Positions 44,097 through 53,546 of a stretch of DNA of 55,583 nucleotides are shown here, in pieces (the stretch's first letter is position 1; the number at the start of each line of letters is the position of its first letter). Origin of the DNA: Rhodobacteraceae bacterium LNNU 3342 (lineage in GTDB: Bacteria > Pseudomonadota > Alphaproteobacteria > Rhodobacterales > Rhodobacteraceae); the NCBI GenBank assembly GCA_008711135.1, contig VUAW01000019.1, positions 1 to 55,583 of the forward strand, in the 5' to 3' direction. The notes beneath the pieces are model-generated. The model did no database searches. It saw only the letters and a list, made by a program, of their open reading frames with translations, and had not been told where the DNA came from. The translations under genes were made by a program, and so were the position numbers.

Positions 44097-45611
44097 TCAG
44101 CGCCCCTTGACCGAAGGCAGTTCGGACACCAGCCGCAGCGAGGCGTTGATACCTTCCAACTGGTAATGGGGACGCAGGTAGAAGCGGGCCGCGTAGTAGC
44201 CCGGCCGCCCCTCGACGCTGTCGACCTTCACCTCGGCCTTGGCCAGGGGCCGCTTGGCCTTGGCCTTGTCATCGGCCATGGCCGTGTTGGCAAGGACGTA
44301 GCGGTTGATCCATTCGGACAGCCACACCTCCATGTCCGCGCGTTCCTTGAAGGTGCCGATCTTGTCCCGCGCGATGGCCTTGAGGTAATGCGCGAAGCGG
44401 CAGACCGGCAGCAGGTAGGGCAGGTTGGCCGAAAGACGTTCGTTCGCCTGCGCGTCCGGATCGACCAGCCGCCCGGCGCGGGTCTCGCAATCCTGCAGCG
44501 TCTGCGCGCCCAGGAAAGCCGCGATGTCGGTGTTCTTGCGGTGCAGGATCGGCATCAGCCCCAGCTTGGCGAGTTCATGTTCGCGCCGGTCGTCGATGGC
44601 GATTTCAGTTGGGCATTTCATCACCACGGAACCGTCGTCGCTGGGGAAGGTGTGCACCGGCAGGTTGGTCACCGCCCCGCCGCTTTCGACCCCCCGGATC
44701 TGGCTGCCCCAGCCGTAGAGCTTATGGCTGCGGTTGATGTTCACCCCCATCGGGAAGGCCGCGTTCATCCAGACGTAGTGTTCGTGGTTGCCGTCGATCT
44801 CCTCGCGGAAGTCGAAGCCTTTCACCGGGATGGTGTCTGGTCCATAAGGCAGCCGCGCCAGCACGCGGGGCAGGGTCAGGCCGATGTAGCGGGAGTCCTC
44901 GCTTTCGCGCAGGCTTTGCCAAGCCGCGTAGTCGGGCGATGACGTCACCATCTTCAGGTCCTGCGGGTTGGGCAGTTCCTGCCAGCTTTCCATGCGGAAA
45001 AGCCGGGGCGAGGCCGCCGCGATGAACGGCGCATGCGCCGAGGCGCAGATCCCCGACAGGTTGCGCAACAGGCCCACGTCGCGCGGGTGGTGGCTGAATT
45101 CATAGGCGCCAAGGATCGTACCATAGGGGGCGCCGCCGAAGCTCGAATACTCCTCGGTGTAAAGCTTGCGGAACATGGGGGACTGGTCCCACATCTGCCC
45201 CTCGAAATCCTCAAGCTGATCGGCGAGTTCATCCTTGCTGATGTTCAGCACGCGGATCTTGAGCATCGTGTCGGTTTCGGTGTTGTTCACCAGGTAGAAC
45301 AAGCCGCGCCAGGTGCCCTCCATCTCGCGCACCTCGGGGGCGTGCAGCACCTCGTTCATCTGCGCGGTCAGCAACTGGTCGATGCCTGCGATCAGCGACT
45401 TGATGGACCGCACTGCGTTGCCCGATATCGTCGCGCTGCCCGCCTTTTCCCGCGCGGCAAGCGCGAGGTTCGCCACCAGTTCGCGAAGCTTCTCGCTGTC
45501 GTCGTCCCTGACACGGAAGTCCTTTTCCAGAAGCGCGCCAAACTCATCCAGATCGAGTGCTTCGGCTTCGGGGGCATCGGCGGCTTTGACTTTCAGTTCT
45601 TCGTCGGCCAT
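44097..45611 (-). CDS. tssC: TssC sheath large subunit
   Basis: This 504-residue protein has the TssC/VipB signatures: AQMNEVLHAPEVREMEGTWRG is split around residue 95, then PYGTILGAYEFSH, and RESEDSRYIGLTLPRVLARLPYG. It forms the contractile sheath together with TssB, whose gene ends three bases upstream. The acidic N-terminus (DAPEAEALDLDEFGALL) is normal for the family. The C-terminal GRPGYYAARFYLRPHYQLEG completes the domain. Confidence 0.97.
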   Translation of the reverse strand: MADEELKVKAADAPEAEALDLDEFGALLEKDFRVRDDDSEKLRELVANLALAAREKAGSATISGNAVRSIKSLIAGIDQLLTAQMNEVLHAPEVREMEGTWRGLFYLVNNTETDTMLKIRVLNISKDELADQLEDFEGQMWDQSPMFRKLYTEEYSSFGGAPYGTILGAYEFSHHPRDVGLLRNLSGICASAHAPFIAAASPRLFRMESWQELPNPQDLKMVTSSPDYAAWQSLRESEDSRYIGLTLPRVLARLPYGPDTIPVKGFDFREEIDGNHEHYVWMNAAFPMGVNINRSHKLYGWGSQIRGVESGGAVTNLPVHTFPSDDGSVVMKCPTEIAIDDRREHELAKLGLMPILHRKNTDIAAFLGAQTLQDCETRAGRLVDPDAQANERLSANLPYLLPVCRFAHYLKAIARDKIGTFKERADMEVWLSEWINRYVLANTAMADDKAKAKRPLAKAEVKVDSVEGRPGYYAARFYLRPHYQLEGINASLRLVSELPSVKGR

Positions 45612-45614
45612 GGC

Positions 45615-46157
45615 TCAGCCCTCCGCCGTGTCGGCGCCCCCGGCCATCGCCTGTTCGGCGACACGGGCCAGTAGCGGTTCGTCGTTCAGAAGCTGCGCGA
45701 TGCGCTTTTCGGCGCTGGATTTGCCGTCCATGTAGCTTAGCAGTTCCTCGAGCTTGCGGCGCATCTTCAGCAGTTCTGCAAGTTCCGGCACCTGTTCCGC
45801 GATGCGGTCGGGGGCAAAATCGCCCATGCTGCGAAAGGTCAGGTCGATGAACATCTCCTCATCAGCCGCTTCCGCGCCCTCCTTCCCGGGCAGGCGGTTC
45901 GGCACGCGGGCGGTAACGCGCGGCGACAGCGCCTCCATGAAGGCGGGGAAGCGGCCGGCATCCACCTCGACGAAAGACCGTTCCGCAGGTGGCTTCTGCG
46001 CCTCTCGAGAGGTGGACTTGCCCGCGAGATCTGCCATGACCGCCATGACGAAGGGCAACTCGATCGTCGTCGGGCTGCCGTAATGTTCGACGTCATAGGC
46101 GATCTGCACCCTTGGGGCACGGTTTCGTTCGATTACCTTCGCCTTGCTTTCGCTCAT
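45615..46157 (-). CDS. tssB: TssB sheath small subunit
   Basis: The 180-residue product fits TssB/VipA: NRAPRVQIAYDVEHYG, ELPFVMAVMADLAG, FVEVDAGRF and DRIAEQVPELAELLKMRRKLEELL. With TssC it builds the sheath that ClpV recycles. It lies three bases upstream of tssC and 55 bases after tssA. Confidence 0.97.
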   Translation of the reverse strand: MSESKAKVIERNRAPRVQIAYDVEHYGSPTTIELPFVMAVMADLAGKSTSREAQKPPAERSFVEVDAGRFPAFMEALSPRVTARVPNRLPGKEGAEAADEEMFIDLTFRSMGDFAPDRIAEQVPELAELLKMRRKLEELLSYMDGKSSAEKRIAQLLNDEPLLARVAEQAMAGGADTAEG

Positions 46158-46212
46158 CGGATGACCTCCTCTCGCGGCACGTTCTGGCGCCGGTCATGCG
46201 TGCGGTTGGTCG

Positions 46213-47301
46213 TCAGCGCCCCTTGTCGTCAGGCACTCCGGCGACGTGGCGGAATTCCTTCAGCCCGCCCGGCGCGATTTCTTCCATCAGCTGCAGGAAG
46301 TCCATCGGCACCATCTTCTTCATCCGCCGCGCCAGATGTGGCAGCGGCGAGGCGGGTTCGCTCCGGTCGTAGAAATCGATGATCAGGTCGAGACAGGATG
46401 CCACCTCGGCCCGCGTGTTCAGGTGCAGGGGAAGTGCGGCCGGAGAGGCCGCGGTCTGTACTACGGCCTGTGCCGGCCCCGGCTCCGCTTCGGGCGCGAT
46501 GTGCTGGGCGCCGGGTGCCCGCAGGGTCGCCTGCATCCGCGCCAGCATCTGGGCAAGCGCTGTAAATCGTTCCGGCGGCTCCGCGCCGATCCGGGCTGCA
46601 AGCGCTGACTCCAGCCGGGCAAGTGCGGAGATTGCACTCGCAATTCCTTCTTCCAGCGCAGTCACTGTCGGGGCATCAAGGTCGCGCGTGGCGCGGCAGG
46701 CGGTCAGCACCCGCTGCACCCGCGCCTCGTGCCAGGCCGCGCGATTAGCCTGTTCGGCGGCGGAAAGCCCTGTAGGACCCTCGGCCGCCAAGACCGCTTG
46801 GCTGACCGAGGCTGCGGCCAGATCCCCGCCCGTCACCACCGGCAGCCCCCGAGGGCGGAGCACGGTGTTGAATTCAAGATCGCCCAGTATCCCTGCGTCG
46901 GCGTTTTCGATCTGGTGCAGCGCGTTGATGCGCCGCCGTGCGGCATCTCTCTCGTCAGCGCTTTCGCGCAGCGCGGGGTGGAGGCTGTCCCACCATTGTT
47001 CCAGCGTCTCGGCCAGCAGGCCCAGCCCTTCCGCCAGCCCCGGAAGCCCACGCAGATTGGTCATGATCCGCGCGGCGACAACCAGCAGCCGCAGGTCCCG
47101 CCCCGACTTGGCCAGTTCCGCAGCTTCCTCCAGCAGCCGCGCCCAGTCCAGCGCCACATCGCCGGTATTTCCCGTGCTGACCTGTTCAGTCCGCACCGAC
47201 CGAGAAGCCCCCTCCAGCGCGCGTTCAAGCGCCAGAAACCTCATGTCGTTGCGAAGTTCCAGACCGGCAGAGTCCGGCACGGACAAAGGCGCGAGAAACA
47301 T
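46213..47301 (-). CDS. tssA: TssA (ImpA-domain) protein
   Basis: The 362-residue product starts with an ImpA N-terminal domain (DWARLLEEAAELAKSGRDLRLLVVAARI; GLAEGLGLLAETLEQWWDSLHP), which defines TssA proteins that bind baseplate, tube and sheath and control assembly. The C-terminal part ends PMDFLQLMEEIAPGGLKEFRHVAG, typical of the short TssA class without a VasJ-like extension. ATG 47301 is used; an in-frame TTG at 47319 is less likely. It lies 121 bases after the ppkA stop. Confidence 0.9.
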   Translation of the reverse strand: MFLAPLSVPDSAGLELRNDMRFLALERALEGASRSVRTEQVSTGNTGDVALDWARLLEEAAELAKSGRDLRLLVVAARIMTNLRGLPGLAEGLGLLAETLEQWWDSLHPALRESADERDAARRRINALHQIENADAGILGDLEFNTVLRPRGLPVVTGGDLAAASVSQAVLAAEGPTGLSAAEQANRAAWHEARVQRVLTACRATRDLDAPTVTALEEGIASAISALARLESALAARIGAEPPERFTALAQMLARMQATLRAPGAQHIAPEAEPGPAQAVVQTAASPAALPLHLNTRAEVASCLDLIIDFYDRSEPASPLPHLARRMKKMVPMDFLQLMEEIAPGGLKEFRHVAGVPDDKGR

Positions 47302-47422
47302 GACGGGAACCTTTTTCAAAGGCCGCAGAATGTAGTTCTCGAAGCAACACCATCATCTCACGCGGAAGCCGTTCGCGCAATGAAATCGTGCGCTTTTCCG
47401 CAGGCGAAGGAGTGGGCACCTG

Positions 47423-49543
47423 TCAGGAACGCAGGTCCAGCACCCTGTAGGTGGCGCCGAGGATTGGATCATCCCCGGCTGCCCGAAGCGCCGTCAGCGC
47501 CTCGGCGAAAGATGCGGCAGATTCGTCGCCCGGCCGGCGTTCCGGGAAGAGGGGTCCCTGACTGATGAAGGCAAAGAGCCCGGCCTTGCCGAAGTCCTCG
47601 TCGTTGACATTGATGGCCACACTTCCCAAGGGTGCCTCCGTCGCGTCGTTTGGCCATAGAACCCGCACCACGCGCAACGCGCCTTCGTCCTGGCCGATCT
47701 GGTTCAGCCGGGTTTCGCCGTTCTCCATGCTCGGCAGGATGTGGTGAACAGCGCCGTCTGCCTCTAGCGCGACCCAAAGTTCGGCGCCGGAAGCGGCTGC
47801 CAACTCAGGTGAAATCAGTACATCGGCGACCGGATTGTCGCCGGGACGAAAGATGCCGGTCAGCGACGGTTCAGCACGTCGCGCCTCTGTCAGGCGGATG
47901 CTGAGCCCGGCATCGGGCAGCCCTGCCATTGCCGCCCGGATCAGGCAGAGAGACGGGCTCAGCAGTTCCGTGTTCAGCCGCAACTGTCGAGTGCCGAGCA
48001 GGGCAGCCAGCGCCTCTGCCAGCGCGGCTTGGGCGGCGGCATCCGGCAGGCTGCCGGTGATGGTGACCGTCCCGCTTTCAGGCACGCCGGCAGCAGGAAT
48101 ATCGCTGGTCAACGGGCCGCACGCCGCGTGCGACGAGAGCAGCGCCGCGACCGGATCCGGCATCAACATGGCCGGTGCCGTCAGGTTCAGCTCCAACTCG
48201 AAGCCGGCGGCCTGTGCCCAAGCCTGAAGCCGCGTAGCAATCGCATTGCGCTCTGCCTGGCTCCCCGCCGCGCCGGCGATGGCGACGCTCAGCCCCTCTG
48301 CCACCACGGTCCAGCCGCGCAGCCCGTCCAGTGCCGGGAAAAGCTGCGCCATCGCTTCATCCCAGCCCGGGGCGGGCATTCCACGCGCCAGTGGCAGCGT
48401 CTCGGGCGGTGCCGCCGCGCCTGCCGCCGTGGTAAAGGCGGCGGCAATCCGATCTGCGCTTTCTTGATTCGGTGCCTGACCGGCAAGGACGGGCGGAGGG
48501 CCAGCCTGCGCCTCCAGCCGCCAAGGTTCGACGAGTGGAAGCCGGTCGGAGGAGAACTGCCACCAGAGCAGCCCCCCACCTGCCAGCGCCGCCACCAGCA
48601 AGAGGGCGATCAGCCAAGCGCCGCCGCCTTTGGTCCTCGACCTCGCCATGTTGCCCGCACCGCGCCGGGCGGGGGACTGGGCCTGACCTTTCAGTAGCGT
48701 GTCGAGCCGCGCAACCACGGCCGCGGCCGAAGGCGCTCGGTCCGAAAGGCGCGGGGCGCAAAGCCACCGGATCAGCCCCGCCAGCGGTTCAGGCAGGTCC
48801 GAGACATCCAGCGGCTCCGCCTTGCGGCGGATCATCTCTGCCGGGGTTTCGCCTGCGGAAGGGATTTCCCCGCGTGCTGCTGCCGCCATGGTCGCGCCAA
48901 GCGCGTAGAGGTCGCTGGCGGGCACGGCCTTGCCCTCGAACTGCTCGGGCGCGGCATATTCGTATTTTCCTGCGAACTGGTTGCCGACAATGGTGCGGGC
49001 GCCCGCCACTGTATCCTTGGCAATGCCGAAGTCGATCAGCACCGCGCGTTCGGCCTGACCGTCGCGCAGGATGATGTTGTCGGGCGACAGGTCGCGGTGG
49101 ATCACGCCCCGCGCATGGGCAGCCACCAGCCCCTCGGCCACGCGATGTGCGAGGATAAGCAGCTCGCGCGGCTCCATCCTGCGCGTGACCATGACGTCCG
49201 ACAGGGCCGGGCCGTCGATGAAATCCATGACCAGGAAGACGTGCCCTTCGGCGGAACGCGAGCATTCGCTGTAGCGGACCACTGCGTCATGGACGATGTC
49301 GCGCATGGCCTCCTCGCGGCGCATCATCTCCAGATAGCCCTCGTCGCCGGAGAACTGCGCGGCGAGCACCTTGATCGCCACAACCCGGCCAGTCACGAGG
49401 TTCTTGGCCCGATAAACCTCACCGCTGCCGCCACGGCCCAGAACGCCTTCGATGGTCCAGGTGCTGTTGAGCACCTGCCCCTGGTGGAAGATGTCCCCCG
49501 GCAGGGCCGGGATCATGCCGGCGCCCCTGTTTCCATTGCGCAC
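47423..49543 (-). CDS. ppkA: PpkA-type transmembrane Ser/Thr kinase
   Basis: The 706-residue product has an N-terminal Hanks kinase domain: Gly loop GRGGSGEVY (36-44), Lys 58 in VAIK, HRDLSPDN (149-156) and DFG (171-173). One membrane helix follows at about 310-332, then a periplasmic region ending in a DUF4384-like module (VADVLISPELAAASGAELWVAL and LFAFISQGPLFP). It should phosphorylate the FHA protein to trigger type VI assembly, perhaps sensing envelope stress outside. All catalytic residues are present. An in-frame ATG at 49516 is an equally plausible start. It heads the minus-strand operon, divergent from clpV. Confidence 0.92.
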   Translation of the reverse strand: MRNGNRGAGMIPALPGDIFHQGQVLNSTWTIEGVLGRGGSGEVYRAKNLVTGRVVAIKVLAAQFSGDEGYLEMMRREEAMRDIVHDAVVRYSECSRSAEGHVFLVMDFIDGPALSDVMVTRRMEPRELLILAHRVAEGLVAAHARGVIHRDLSPDNIILRDGQAERAVLIDFGIAKDTVAGARTIVGNQFAGKYEYAAPEQFEGKAVPASDLYALGATMAAAARGEIPSAGETPAEMIRRKAEPLDVSDLPEPLAGLIRWLCAPRLSDRAPSAAAVVARLDTLLKGQAQSPARRGAGNMARSRTKGGGAWLIALLLVAALAGGGLLWWQFSSDRLPLVEPWRLEAQAGPPPVLAGQAPNQESADRIAAAFTTAAGAAAPPETLPLARGMPAPGWDEAMAQLFPALDGLRGWTVVAEGLSVAIAGAAGSQAERNAIATRLQAWAQAAGFELELNLTAPAMLMPDPVAALLSSHAACGPLTSDIPAAGVPESGTVTITGSLPDAAAQAALAEALAALLGTRQLRLNTELLSPSLCLIRAAMAGLPDAGLSIRLTEARRAEPSLTGIFRPGDNPVADVLISPELAAASGAELWVALEADGAVHHILPSMENGETRLNQIGQDEGALRVVRVLWPNDATEAPLGSVAINVNDEDFGKAGLFAFISQGPLFPERRPGDESAASFAEALTALRAAGDDPILGATYRVLDLRS

Positions 49544-49688
49544 ATCGGCCCGATCCTTGCGAAAAGATTTCCGGATATCGTGGTTCTGAACTACACTCCC
49601 CTTGGGTCAATCTTCCCCCGGAGCCTGTCTGAGGCAAGCCCCGTTTCACTGCGCCGAGTCTTTTGCCCCCTTTTTCAGGATGGCCAGG

Positions 49689-52442
49689 ATGACGACCGTG
49701 ACGCCCCGCGCCGCACCCCGTGGATCGAGAGAAACCGTCAAGCGCAAGGAACTGGTGGGACGCCTGAACCCCCTGTGCCTTCGCGCCTTCACCGAGGCGG
49801 CACGCAACGCCAAGGCGCGCGGCAATCCTTATGTTGAACTGGTGCACTTCATCGCGGCGCTGGCCGATGCGCCAAGATCGGATCTTGAGGTGATCGCGGC
49901 GGCCGCAGGCGTGGATGCCGCACGGCTGGAGGGGGATCTGGCCCGCGCACTGGACGCCCTGCCGCGCGGGGCAAGCGCGGTCGAGGAGTTTTCGGACCAT
50001 ATCTTCCATGCGATCCAGGAAGGCTGGGCGCGGGCCTCGCTGGAGCGGGGGAGCGATCAGGTGCGGTCGGGGGATGTTCTGGTCGCCTGCCTCAAGACTC
50101 CGGTGCTGGAGGGGCTGCTGTGGCGCATAAGCCCCGAGTTCGGCCGGATCGACATTGATCGGATGGCGGCCGATCTGCCGGCGCTACTTTCCGGTTCGGT
50201 CGAATCTGACGCGGTGCCGGCAGCCGAGCCCGCCAATGTGCAGCGCCAGCCCGAAGGCGCCTTGGCAAAATATGCGACCAATCTCACCGAACGGGCAAAG
50301 GCGGGCAAGATCGACCCTGTCGTTGGGCGCGACCCCGAGATCCGCCAGATCATCGACATCCTGATGCGCCGGCGGCAGAACAACCCGATCCTGACCGGCG
50401 AAGCGGGCGTGGGCAAGACCGCCGTGGTGGAAGGTTTCGCCCTGCGGCTGGCGCGGGGGGACGTGCCGCCGCAGCTTGCCGCGGTTGACCTGTGGCTGCT
50501 GGACATCGGGTTGATGCAGGCTGGCGCCAGCGCGAAGGGCGAATTTGAGCGGCGGTTGAAGGCGGTGATCGGCGAGGTGCAGGCCTCTCCCAAACCCGTG
50601 ATCCTGTTCATCGACGAGGCGCATATGCTGATCGGCGCCGGCGGGGCGTCTGGCACGGGCGACGCAGCGAACCTGTTGAAACCGGCTTTGGCGCGGGGTG
50701 AGTTGCGCACGGTCGCCGCGACCACCTGGGCCGAATACAAGCAGCATATCGAAAAGGACCCGGCCCTGACCCGCCGCTTCCAGGTGGTCAAGATCGAGGA
50801 GCCGTCCGAGGCCGCCGCCGTCGAGATGCTGCGCGGTATCGTCGGGGTTCTGGAAAAGCACCACCGGGTAGAGGTTCTGGACGAAGCTATCGGGGCGGCG
50901 GTTTCGCTGTCACACCGCTATATCCCCGCGCGGCAGTTGCCGGACAAGGCGATCAGCCTGCTGGACACCGCCTGCGCCCGCGTCGCCGTCAGCCAGCACG
51001 CCACCCCGGCCGAGCTTGAGGATCTGGAGCGGCGCCTGCAGGCGCTGGAGATCGAGGCCGGGATCATTGCCCGCGAGGCTGCTATCGGCATCGATACTAC
51101 TGAGCGTCAGGCGGCCAATGATGCCGCCACCGCTGCGGTGAAGACCGAGCGCGCCGGAGCGCTGGAACGGTGGGAGGCGGAAAAGGCCCTGGTGTCCGAA
51201 ATCCTTGCACTGCGGGCCGAACTGCGGGGCGAGGGGATGGCGCTGGACGCGGCTTCTCAGCCTGCGGCTGAAGCCGAACCCGAACCTGAGGGCGAAACCA
51301 GCCCCGAAGCCGAACTCACACCAGAAGCCGATCCTGACAGCGGTGATGCCGATCCGGCGGCGCGGCTGGCCCTGTTGCGCGAGAAGATGGCCCAACTATC
51401 GCAGCAGCAGGGCGAAAGGCCGATGATCCTGCCCGCGGTCGATCGGCTGGCGGTGGGGGCGGTGGTTCAGGACTGGACGGGCATCCCGCTGGGCCGGATG
51501 CTGGCCAGCCAGACGGAACGTGCGCTGGGGCTGGCCCCCCTGCTGTCGGAACGGGTTGTCGGCCAGGACCACGCCATGCAGGCCATCGCGAGCCGCATCC
51601 AGACCGGCATGGCGGGCCTGAACGCCCCCGAAAAGCCGATCGGGGTCTTCATGCTGTGCGGCCCCTCAGGCGTGGGCAAGACGGAAACGGCGCTGGCGCT
51701 GGCCGACGCGCTTTATGGGGGGGAGCAGAACCTCATCTCGATCAACATGAGCGAGTTCCAGGAGGCGCATACCATATCAACGCTCAAGGGTGCGCCGCCG
51801 GGCTATGTCGGCTATGGCAAGGGCGGTGTGCTGACCGAGGCGGTGCGGCGGAGGCCCCACTCCGTCATCCTGCTGGACGAGGTGGAAAAGGCGCATTCCG
51901 ACGTGCATGAGATCTTTTTCCAGGTTTTCGACAAGGGGGTGATGGACGACAGCGAGGGTCGGCGCATCGACTTCCGCAACACGCTGATCCTCATGACCTC
52001 CAACGTCGGGACAGAGGAGATCATGGCGCTGACCGATGGCGGCCGGCGCGAGGCTGATATCGCCGCAATGGCCGCCGCCCTGCGCCCGCCGCTGCTGCGG
52101 GTGTTCCCGCCGGCGCTGCTGGGGCGGCTGGTGACGATCCCCTACCTTCCGCTGTCTGACGCGATGATCGATACGATTGCCGGGCTGAAGCTCCGCGCCA
52201 TCGCGCGGCGGCTGGAAGCCGCGCATGGGGCAGAACTCGTGACCGGCGACGGGGTGATGGACCAGATCCGCGCCCGCTGTACCGAGGTGGAATCAGGCGG
52301 GCGCATGATCGACGCCATCCTGACCGGAACGTTTCTGCCCGAACTTGGCCGCCAGGTGCTGCTTGCACGGCTGGAGGGGCGGGAGATCGCGCGCGTCACC
52401 GTGACGGGCGGGGCGGACGGGTTCGCCTACCGGTTGGAGTGA
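49689..52442 (+). CDS. clpV: ClpV (TssH) sheath-recycling ATPase
   Basis: This 917-residue AAA+ protein has a Clp-N domain (LNPLCLRAFTEAARNAKARG; YVELVHFIAALAD), a first ATPase ring with Walker A GEAGVGKT and Walker B VILFIDEAHML, a middle coiled coil with an acidic PE-rich insert (AEPEPEGETSPEAE), and a second ring with GPSGVGKTET and VILLDEVEKAH. ClpV disassembles contracted TssBC sheaths. ATG 49689 (AGGA eight bases before) is preferred; ATG 49680 also fits. The DUF2169 gene follows six bases after its stop, so recycling and effector genes share a transcript. Confidence 0.97.
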   Translation: MTTVTPRAAPRGSRETVKRKELVGRLNPLCLRAFTEAARNAKARGNPYVELVHFIAALADAPRSDLEVIAAAAGVDAARLEGDLARALDALPRGASAVEEFSDHIFHAIQEGWARASLERGSDQVRSGDVLVACLKTPVLEGLLWRISPEFGRIDIDRMAADLPALLSGSVESDAVPAAEPANVQRQPEGALAKYATNLTERAKAGKIDPVVGRDPEIRQIIDILMRRRQNNPILTGEAGVGKTAVVEGFALRLARGDVPPQLAAVDLWLLDIGLMQAGASAKGEFERRLKAVIGEVQASPKPVILFIDEAHMLIGAGGASGTGDAANLLKPALARGELRTVAATTWAEYKQHIEKDPALTRRFQVVKIEEPSEAAAVEMLRGIVGVLEKHHRVEVLDEAIGAAVSLSHRYIPARQLPDKAISLLDTACARVAVSQHATPAELEDLERRLQALEIEAGIIAREAAIGIDTTERQAANDAATAAVKTERAGALERWEAEKALVSEILALRAELRGEGMALDAASQPAAEAEPEPEGETSPEAELTPEADPDSGDADPAARLALLREKMAQLSQQQGERPMILPAVDRLAVGAVVQDWTGIPLGRMLASQTERALGLAPLLSERVVGQDHAMQAIASRIQTGMAGLNAPEKPIGVFMLCGPSGVGKTETALALADALYGGEQNLISINMSEFQEAHTISTLKGAPPGYVGYGKGGVLTEAVRRRPHSVILLDEVEKAHSDVHEIFFQVFDKGVMDDSEGRRIDFRNTLILMTSNVGTEEIMALTDGGRREADIAAMAAALRPPLLRVFPPALLGRLVTIPYLPLSDAMIDTIAGLKLRAIARRLEAAHGAELVTGDGVMDQIRARCTEVESGGRMIDAILTGTFLPELGRQVLLARLEGREIARVTVTGGADGFAYRLE

Positions 52443-52448
52443 GACGTC

Positions 52449-53546
52449 ATGCAGGTCTTGGACCAGACCCGGTTTCCGCACCAGATGGGGATGGGGATGG
52501 ACGTTGCCGGGCGCAGCTTCATGACGCTGACGATCAAGGCCAGCTATGCCTTCCCCGACCACGAAAGCGACCTGCCGCAGCCGTTGGCCGAACAGCGCCC
52601 GTTGGTGATGGCGGATGAATATACCGGCACCCCCGGTTTTTCCGCGCCGTTGTGGGAAAGCGACTTCGCCTTCCGCAAGCCCTTCTGCGACGTGGTCGTG
52701 AACGCCGCTGCCCACGCCCCGGGCGGGCGGCGGCCCGTGGAACGGCTTCGGGTCGGGATTGCCGTCGGCAACTGGTCAAAGCAGTTCGACGTGGTGGGAC
52801 AGCGCGAGTGGCGGACGCTGGGGCCTGCAATCACGGCAACGCGGCCCTACCCCTTCACGCGGATGCCCTTTTCCTATGACACGGCGTTTGGCGGCCCTGA
52901 CCGCAGCCGCCCGCCCGGGCCGGATGTGCCGGTTTATGCCGCCAACCCCGTTGGGGTGGGCTTTGCGACTGCCCGCGGCGGCACACCTGCCGGGCTGGTG
53001 CTGCCAAACACCGAGGCTGTGGGAGAGGAGGTAAAATCCCCATATGGCACGTACCGGCCAATGGCGCTGGGACCCTACGGGCGCGGCTGGCCACTGCGGC
53101 TGCCCTTTGGCGGCACCTATGACCAGAAGTGGGTGGATGAGATTGCGCCCTTCCTGCCCCCGGACTTCGACGAGCGCTATTACCAGATGGCGCCGCCGGA
53201 TCAGCAGATCGCCCGGCTTGCGCCTTTCACCCCTGTGGTTCTGGTCCACCTGACGCCCCGCGGGCGCGAGGCATTCCGCTTGCCCGACACGCGCCTGCCG
53301 ATCCGCATCTGGCGTGGCTCTGACGTCTGCCATGAGGGGCAGTCGCTTCCCGACACGCTGCTGATCGACGCAGAGGCGCGGATCTTCATGCTGGTCTGGC
53401 GCGTCTCGGTCCCCATCCGTCGCACCATAGCGGAGTTCTCCCGCGCATGGGTTGGCCCCCCAACCGAAGCGATGCTGCGCGCCGAACGCGAGGGGCGCGG
53501 CTACCTGCGCATCCCGGCGGTGCTGGGCGAGGAGACACCGCCATGA
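52449..53546 (+). CDS. DUF2169 adaptor protein
   Basis: The 365-residue product matches DUF2169: LTIKASYAFPD at the start, FRKPFCDVVVNAAAHAPGGR, MPFSYDTAFGG, NPVGVGF and LPNTE. In other bacteria DUF2169 proteins act as cytoplasmic chaperone/adaptors that load DUF4150 PAAR-like effectors onto VgrG. The gene order here, DUF2169, ketoacyl-synthase-like protein, DUF4150 effector, with four-base ATGA overlaps at both junctions, fits that role. The effector it serves is presumably the one encoded at 54604. Confidence 0.92.
   Translation: MQVLDQTRFPHQMGMGMDVAGRSFMTLTIKASYAFPDHESDLPQPLAEQRPLVMADEYTGTPGFSAPLWESDFAFRKPFCDVVVNAAAHAPGGRRPVERLRVGIAVGNWSKQFDVVGQREWRTLGPAITATRPYPFTRMPFSYDTAFGGPDRSRPPGPDVPVYAANPVGVGFATARGGTPAGLVLPNTEAVGEEVKSPYGTYRPMALGPYGRGWPLRLPFGGTYDQKWVDEIAPFLPPDFDERYYQMAPPDQQIARLAPFTPVVLVHLTPRGREAFRLPDTRLPIRIWRGSDVCHEGQSLPDTLLIDAEARIFMLVWRVSVPIRRTIAEFSRAWVGPPTEAMLRAEREGRGYLRIPAVLGEETPP

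Noticed and set aside
49544-49688. Specific promoters between ppkA and clpV
   Set aside because: The divergent gap must contain promoters, and a TTGACC-like -35 is visible on the minus strand (49598-49603), but no -10 of reasonable quality lies at the right distance.
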